From positions 1 to 39,402 of the forward strand of contig SKVR01000235.1 of NCBI GenBank assembly GCA_007129355.1: a DNA stretch of 39,402 nt, read 5' to 3'. A program made the translations under genes and the position numbers. The notes under the pieces were generated by a model, which saw nothing but the letters and a program-made list of their open reading frames with translations, had not been told where the DNA came from and did no database searches. This DNA is from Bacteroidales bacterium (GTDB taxonomy: Bacteria; Bacteroidota; Bacteroidia; Bacteroidales; UBA7960). This document shows positions 34,979-39,402 of this stretch, in pieces. Each line of letters begins with the position of its first letter. The stretch's first letter is position 1.

Positions 34979-36697
34979 CTACTTCAATACATCTCTTTTC
35001 TTAAAATGGGTATGCAAACGGCTAAGATTTTCTTTGCTGTCATATTTCGATTTGACAAATTCAATCATTTGGATATTTTCTGCTGAATTCCTTATCTTGG
35101 TATTCTTTTCAAGTTCCTGACTAATTTTTTTCCTTGTGCGATGTTTGTCCTGAAAATAAAATATAGGTTGTCCACCCCCACCGGCACAACCACCCTGACA
35201 AGCCATAATTTCAACAAAATGTATATCGTTGCGTTTTTCAGCCTTCAGCAAGTCTAAATACTTCTGAGCTTCAGCAATACCGCTAACCCAGGCAAATCCA
35301 AATTCCTGTTTGCCAATTTTAATTTTCACTTCCTTTTTGCTGCCCGGATTTTTAGGTGGAGTGAACTTAAAACCTGTTTTTCTGTCGCCATTAATTATTT
35401 GATTTAACTGTAATGCAATGGCCTCGGCTTTTCCACCTGTATATGACATCTGGTAACCGGCAGCAGATGAAATATTAAACGGGCTGTCGGGTTGGGCAGG
35501 CTCCAGTCGTGTAATGTTTATTCCATAACTGCGTAACATTTTTATAAACTCCCTGACAGTAAGAGTTGCATCGATTTCTGATACACCTTTCCTGGTATTT
35601 TCTTCCCGTGATGCTTCAAACTTATTGGCTACACATGCCATGAGTGATACAGTATACAGCTGTCTGGATTCATTATCTGCTTCAGCATTCCCTTCATTCT
35701 TAACCAGGTAACCCATTAATTGCTGAGGAGATTTGGCTATTGATATATCAGTAATTATTTCAGGAGAAAACTCCTCGGCATATTTTATCCAGGCCGGGCA
35801 ACAGGATGACAGCATGGGAGTAACAAGCTTTCTAGTGGATCTCTCAATCAATAGTTTAGCCTCCAGATAAACATTCAAGTCATTGGCCCACCCCTGGTCA
35901 TAAACTTTACGGAAACCCATAGTTCGCAGAGCTGAAATAATATAACCTGCCGGTTGATCGGAAGTCTTAATATTAAAATGATCGGCCACTGAAGCTACAA
36001 AAGCCGGAGATAGAAATGCAACAGGATACTTCTTTGTACTTTCAATGGCTGTTTGAACTTTTTCTATATGAGAAATATCTACCAGAGCACCTGTGGGACA
36101 AACCATTATACATTGTCCGCAATTTATACAACTTGATATATTGAGTCCCTTGTTAAATGCAGAGTTAACGGTAGTTTTATTGCCTCTTGAGATAAATTCT
36201 ATGGCGGTTACCAGTTGCACTTCTTCACATATCCTTACACAACGGTTGCACAAAATACATTTGGCAGGATCGCGGTAAACTGATGGGCTGGAATGATCGC
36301 GTTTTTCTGTTTTTTTATGGCTGAAATATTTTCTTTCCTTAATATTCATTTCCTCTGCCAGCCATTGAAGCTCACAATTTCCGTTTCTTTCACAGTAAAG
36401 ACAATCATCAGGATGATTCGAAAGAAGCATTTCAACCAAAGATTTCTTTGCCTTATTTACCCTTGTGGAGTTGGTTTTTACAACCATGCCGGGTTCAACC
36501 GGATAGGCACATGAGGTTACAAGGTCTCTTTTACCTTCCACTTCCACCACACAAAGCCGACATGCGCCAGATGGTGTAAATCCGGGCATATAGCATAGAG
36601 TTGGAATTTTTATACCATTTCTGCGCAAGGTATTAAGCAGTATTTCACCTTCCTGAACCTCTATGGGTGTATTATTTACTTGAATGGTAAAGCTCAT
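34979..36697 (-). CDS. hydA: [FeFe]-hydrogenase catalytic subunit HydA
   Basis: This 572-residue protein is the H2-activating subunit of a trimeric HydABC-type enzyme. Its N-terminal [2Fe-2S] domain has Cys35, 46, 49 and 63. A His-ligated cluster uses His95, Cys99, 102 and 108, and two [4Fe-4S] clusters use Cys147, 150, 153, 157 and Cys190, 193, 196, 200. The H-domain shows SSCCPAW (Cys299, Cys300), SLMACVANKFEASR (Cys355) and EIMACQGGCAGGGGQP (Cys500, Cys504). The second motif departs from the usual MPCxxKKxE: Ala354 replaces Pro and Asn358 replaces Lys. Leu282 replaces the proton-path Glu. I chose the ATG at 36697 (MSFTIQVNN), 13 bp after hydB; the frame is open upstream, but those residues overlap hydB. 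Confidence 0.94.
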   Translation of the reverse strand: MSFTIQVNNTPIEVQEGEILLNTLRRNGIKIPTLCYMPGFTPSGACRLCVVEVEGKRDLVTSCAYPVEPGMVVKTNSTRVNKAKKSLVEMLLSNHPDDCLYCERNGNCELQWLAEEMNIKERKYFSHKKTEKRDHSSPSVYRDPAKCILCNRCVRICEEVQLVTAIEFISRGNKTTVNSAFNKGLNISSCINCGQCIMVCPTGALVDISHIEKVQTAIESTKKYPVAFLSPAFVASVADHFNIKTSDQPAGYIISALRTMGFRKVYDQGWANDLNVYLEAKLLIERSTRKLVTPMLSSCCPAWIKYAEEFSPEIITDISIAKSPQQLMGYLVKNEGNAEADNESRQLYTVSLMACVANKFEASREENTRKGVSEIDATLTVREFIKMLRSYGINITRLEPAQPDSPFNISSAAGYQMSYTGGKAEAIALQLNQIINGDRKTGFKFTPPKNPGSKKEVKIKIGKQEFGFAWVSGIAEAQKYLDLLKAEKRNDIHFVEIMACQGGCAGGGGQPIFYFQDKHRTRKKISQELEKNTKIRNSAENIQMIEFVKSKYDSKENLSRLHTHFKKRDVLK

Positions 36698-36710
36698 ATT
36701 TTTCGTTAAT

Positions 36711-38660
36711 TTATTCAACCAGAACTGCATTGAACTTACATACTTCAAAGCATGCATTGCAGGCAATACATTTATCCTGTACTATGAAATGAGGTTGTCT
36801 TGGTGTTCCGATAATAGCATCAACCGGGCATTTTTTATAGCAGGCTGTGCAACCCGTGCACAGGTCAACATCAATGGTATAGGTTTTCAGATCGCGACAA
36901 ACCCCTGCAGGGCATTTACGCTCAAATACGTGTGCATCAAATTCTGGTTTAAAATTAGCCAGTGTATTCAAAATAGCATTGGGTGCTGATTTTCCAAGGG
37001 CACAAAGACTGGTATCTTTCATTACATCTGCCATGCCTTTAAGCTGCATAATCCCTTTAAACCGCTCCAGGGTTTGAAATGAGTTTTCTTTCTCGGGTTT
37101 TCTGGTGGCGGTTTCAATAATTTCAAGCATCCTGGCTGTTCCCTCCCTGCATGGAATGCATTTACCACAACTCTCATTTTTAAAAAACCGTGTAAAAAAC
37201 TTAGCCAGATCAAGCATGCAGGAATTTTTGTCTACCACTACACAAGCTCCGCTTCCCAGTGCTGAACCAATTTCTTTTAAGGCGTCAAAATCAACAATAG
37301 TATCGAGTGTTTTTTCCGTTATGTAGCTTCCGCTATTAATTCCCAGGATTATTGCTTTAAACTCCTGTTCATCTTTTATACCCCCTCCGATTTTACCTAC
37401 AATTTCCCTGAAACTCATACCCATTTCCACTTCAATGGTTCCGTAGTTCTTAACTTTACCACTTAGGCTAAATAATTTAGTTCCCTTGCTGGTTTCGTTT
37501 CCAATCCCTTTAAACCACTCAGGACCGTTTTTCATGATCAAGGGTACATTTATCAAGGTTTCCAGGTTATTTACGATGGTAGGCTTGTTCCAGAGCCCTT
37601 TGATGGCTGGAAAAGGTGGTTTGGAAACAGGCATAGCACGTTTTCCTTCTATGCTGTTGTTAAGTGCTGTTTCTTCACCGCAAACAAATGCTCTGGCACC
37701 TTCTTTTACTGCAATATCAATATTTACACCTGAGTCAAAAATATTATGCCCTAAAATACCATATTCTTCGGCTTCTTTTAGTGCCATTTTTATTCTTTCA
37801 ATAGCCAACGGAAATTCGCGACGTGTAAAAATAAATGCTTTGGAAGCCCCGATGGCATATGATGCTATAAGCAAAGCTTCAATGAGTCTGTGCGGGTCAC
37901 TTTCCATGATTACACGATTCATATAGCTGCCCGGATCACTCTCCACGGCATTGCAAACAAAATACTTCTGATCGCTAACGGCATTAAGGGAAATTTTCCA
38001 CTTTTTGCCAGCAATATAGGCACCACCGCCCCTGCCGGCAAGCATACTTTCTTCCACAATATCGCAAACCTGGGCCGGTGTATACTGAGTTATGGTATCA
38101 GAAAAAGCCTGATAACCGCCCCGGGCAATATATTCAGAAATAGACACAGGATCAATGATGCCGCAATTTGACATCAGCATCTTTTTCTGGGGTTTATTAA
38201 AATCAAGTTCATCAAGAAACGGAGCATCATCCCATGGCTGATGAATAGCGCTGCGATATTGCCCTAATACGAGTTCTGTTGGAACATGATTATTCAGGAT
38301 TTCATCCAGAAACACAGGCACCATATCGTACTTTACATTTTTAAAAGAGATTCTTGCTTTTCCGGGCATCTGCACATCGACCAGAGGCTCAGCTGTGCAA
38401 TAACCAACGCAACCACCCTTTACAAGATCAGCATCAAAATGAGTATCTTCAAGGTAGGAAGCAATAGCATCATAGGTTTTTGCGGCACCGGCTGCAATAC
38501 CACAGGTTCCAGTACCAACATATATTAAGGGTCTGGTAATTCTTTCGTGGCCAATATACGACAATTGTTTAGCAACATCACTGTCATTTCTGCGATCAGG
38601 ATTGCGCAAAACCTTATGTATTAAAAACTCCTTTACAGAGTTAGGATCATTGCTCTTCAT
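36711..38660 (-). CDS. hydB: HydB, NuoF-like flavoprotein subunit of the hydrogenase
   Basis: This 649-residue protein has an N-terminal thioredoxin-like [2Fe-2S] domain (Cys53, Cys84, Cys88). The NuoF core with FMN and NAD(H) sites spans about 170-480. The ESCGKCIPC cluster motif (Cys498, 501, 504, with Cys553) follows, and two C-terminal [4Fe-4S] motifs end the protein (Cys601, 604, 607, 611 and Cys631, 634, 637, 641). It should pass electrons between NAD(H) and HydA. Several glycine-rich nucleotide loops differ from NuoF: AGRGGGAYIAGKKW (for RGGAGFPTGxKW), CNAVESDPG (for NADExxPG) and ILGINSGSY (for GGPSGG). GEETALNNSIEG and KPPFPA are kept. It overlaps hydC by 14 bp in another frame. Confidence 0.93.
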   Translation of the reverse strand: MKSNDPNSVKEFLIHKVLRNPDRRNDSDVAKQLSYIGHERITRPLIYVGTGTCGIAAGAAKTYDAIASYLEDTHFDADLVKGGCVGYCTAEPLVDVQMPGKARISFKNVKYDMVPVFLDEILNNHVPTELVLGQYRSAIHQPWDDAPFLDELDFNKPQKKMLMSNCGIIDPVSISEYIARGGYQAFSDTITQYTPAQVCDIVEESMLAGRGGGAYIAGKKWKISLNAVSDQKYFVCNAVESDPGSYMNRVIMESDPHRLIEALLIASYAIGASKAFIFTRREFPLAIERIKMALKEAEEYGILGHNIFDSGVNIDIAVKEGARAFVCGEETALNNSIEGKRAMPVSKPPFPAIKGLWNKPTIVNNLETLINVPLIMKNGPEWFKGIGNETSKGTKLFSLSGKVKNYGTIEVEMGMSFREIVGKIGGGIKDEQEFKAIILGINSGSYITEKTLDTIVDFDALKEIGSALGSGACVVVDKNSCMLDLAKFFTRFFKNESCGKCIPCREGTARMLEIIETATRKPEKENSFQTLERFKGIMQLKGMADVMKDTSLCALGKSAPNAILNTLANFKPEFDAHVFERKCPAGVCRDLKTYTIDVDLCTGCTACYKKCPVDAIIGTPRQPHFIVQDKCIACNACFEVCKFNAVLVE

Positions 38661-39129
38661 AGATTGAAATATGATTTTCCCTGAAATGTTTCAGAATGTC
38701 TTTTAAGGAATCTGGAGTAAGCTGAGTAAAATACTCGCCATTGATCTCAATAAGTGGAGCTAGTCCGCAAGCTCCAATACAGGATACAACTTCAAGGCTG
38801 AACAGACCATTCTTGTCAGTTTCACCGTTACTAATCTTGAGCTGTTTTTTAAGTTCGGATAAAATATGAAATGAACCGGCCACATGGCAGCCAGTTCCAT
38901 GACAAAGTCTTATGTGAAATTTGCCCTTGGGTCCGAAACAGAAATTATCATAAAAGGTAGCAACCCCATAAATCTTATTGACAGAAATATCAAGGTACTT
39001 TCCAACCTCAATGATCAACTCTTCAGACAAAAAGCCAAACTGATCCTGAATTTTATGCAAAAGGGGTATGAGGTCATCCCTTTGTTTGTTGGGGAAACTA
39101 TCAAAAATGGAACTTAATTTTGTGTCCAT
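38647..39129 (-). CDS. hydC: HydC, NuoE-like [2Fe-2S] subunit of the hydrogenase
   Basis: This 160-residue protein matches NuoE and the small subunit of HydABC enzymes. A helical N-terminal part is followed by a thioredoxin-like fold with one [2Fe-2S] cluster. The ligands are Cys76 and Cys81 in LCHGTGC, and Cys117 and Cys121 in SCIGAC. The family motif GVATFYDNFCFGPKGK precedes them. It is the first gene of the hydrogenase operon; its end overlaps hydB by 14 bp, which suggests coupled translation and matched subunit amounts. The ATG at 39129 lies 8 bp downstream of a Rex-operator match. Confidence 0.95.
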   Translation of the reverse strand: MDTKLSSIFDSFPNKQRDDLIPLLHKIQDQFGFLSEELIIEVGKYLDISVNKIYGVATFYDNFCFGPKGKFHIRLCHGTGCHVAGSFHILSELKKQLKISNGETDKNGLFSLEVVSCIGACGLAPLIEINGEYFTQLTPDSLKDILKHFRENHISIYEEQ

Positions 39130-39137
39130 AGTTTTGG

Positions 39138-39155
39138 CTGCTAATTTTTTAACAA
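39138..39155 (-). promoter_or_regulatory. Rex operator upstream of hydC
   Basis: The site reads CTGCTAATTTTTTAACAA on the plus strand. It matches the clostridial Rex consensus TTGTTAAnnnnTTAACAA at 12 of 14 defined positions, with one half-site perfect. It ends 8 bp before the hydC start codon, and rex is in the same operon. Confidence 0.6.
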
Positions 39156-39238
39156 TAATAGGAACAAATCAGGTAAATAAAAAAAAAATTATGAGTTTTT
39201 AAGCATAACCCAATTTGCGGTACTTTTTATTCCTCGTA

Positions 39239-39246
39239 CAAATGTA
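39239..39246 (-). promoter_or_regulatory. Candidate -7 element for the hydCBA operon
   Basis: The minus strand reads TACATTTG, an exact TAnnTTTG, about 110 bp upstream of hydC. The Rex site would then lie in the leader and act as a roadblock. The -33 element is not clear. Confidence 0.4.
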
Positions 39247-39345
39247 GACAAAATTGCTGATTATTTTTACCTTAACTCGCATACAATCAGCACTAAATGC
39301 TTAATGTTATTTAGATTAAATATGAAGAAAGAATTTACAGTAAAG

Positions 39346-39363
39346 ATGTTAGCAAATTAACCT
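39346..39363. promoter_or_regulatory. Second Rex-operator-like site
   Basis: ATGTTAGCAAATTAACCT matches the Rex consensus at 10 of 14 defined positions, including the core TGTTA and TTAAC of both half-sites. It lies 20 bp upstream of a plus-strand -7 element. Confidence 0.35.
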
Positions 39364-39383
39364 CTTATATCGCTACAAATCTC

Positions 39384-39391
39384 TATTTTTG
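39384..39391 (+). promoter_or_regulatory. Candidate divergent promoter at the right edge
   Basis: TATTTTTG is an exact TAnnTTTG on the plus strand, pointing to a gene beyond the window. The Rex-like site covers where its -33 element would be. Confidence 0.35.
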
Positions 39392-39402
39392 TCCTTTAAA
39401 TA

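Noticed and set aside
36698-36766. N-terminal extension of HydA into hydB
   Set aside because: The [2Fe-2S] domain begins at once after the ATG at 36697, and the extra residues are encoded by the end of hydB in another frame.

Overview
The window reads as chromosomal DNA of an anaerobic or microaerophilic member of the Bacteroidota. Three things point there: a complete bat (Bacteroides aerotolerance) operon, a TonB receptor with an N-terminal carboxypeptidase-regulatory domain paired with a lipoprotein, and upstream regions carrying the Bacteroidota-type -7 element TAnnTTTG instead of sigma70 hexamers. No rRNA, tRNA, IS element, prophage or CRISPR array was seen. Coding density is high and most genes sit in co-directional blocks.

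Layout. (1) 1-3668, minus strand: a TonB-dependent receptor followed by an internally repeated lipoprotein that runs off the left edge. (2) 3861-9324: clpC (minus) and gyrA (plus), divergent from a shared 332-bp intergenic region. (3) 9380-12776: a secreted TPR protein (plus), facing a His-rich lipoprotein and a short 5'-nucleotidase-like phosphoesterase (minus). (4) 12849-21494, plus strand: moxR, a DUF58 protein, a BatD/DUF4381-like membrane protein, then batA, batB, batC, batD and batE. (5) 21558-24178: a PutP-like Na+/solute symporter overlapping a TlpA-type lipoprotein. (6) 24202-26047, minus strand: an outer-membrane beta-barrel protein and a CpxP/Spy-like protein separated by a strong terminator. 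(7) 26256-39402, minus strand: a roughly 13-kb [FeFe]-hydrogenase island.

The hydrogenase island is the most interesting part. In transcription order it holds hydC, hydB and hydA (trimeric, NAD-linked, HydABC-type enzyme); a fusion protein joining ferredoxin, an H-cluster hydrogenase-like domain, an Fe-S domain and a histidine kinase; a stand-alone receiver; a receiver-histidine kinase; the NADH-sensing repressor Rex; a RibF-like protein with an intact adenylyltransferase half but a degenerate flavokinase half; and a PhnP-like metallo-hydrolase. After a second promoter come hydG (H-cluster maturase), two tandem TM1266-family small proteins and an Rrf2 regulator with three cysteines. A good Rex-operator match lies just upstream of hydC, and a second, weaker one lies near a divergent promoter at the right edge. 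The island therefore appears to combine NADH/NAD+ sensing (Rex), probable H2 or redox sensing (H-cluster kinase plus phosphorelay) and Fe-S sensing (Rrf2) around one enzyme. The catalytic subunit itself lacks residues normally invariant around the H-cluster (positions equivalent to Pro354, Lys358 and Glu282 of clostridial CpI), while the sensor keeps the Pro and Lys but has Ser in place of the proton-relay Cys299. hydE and hydF are not in the window.
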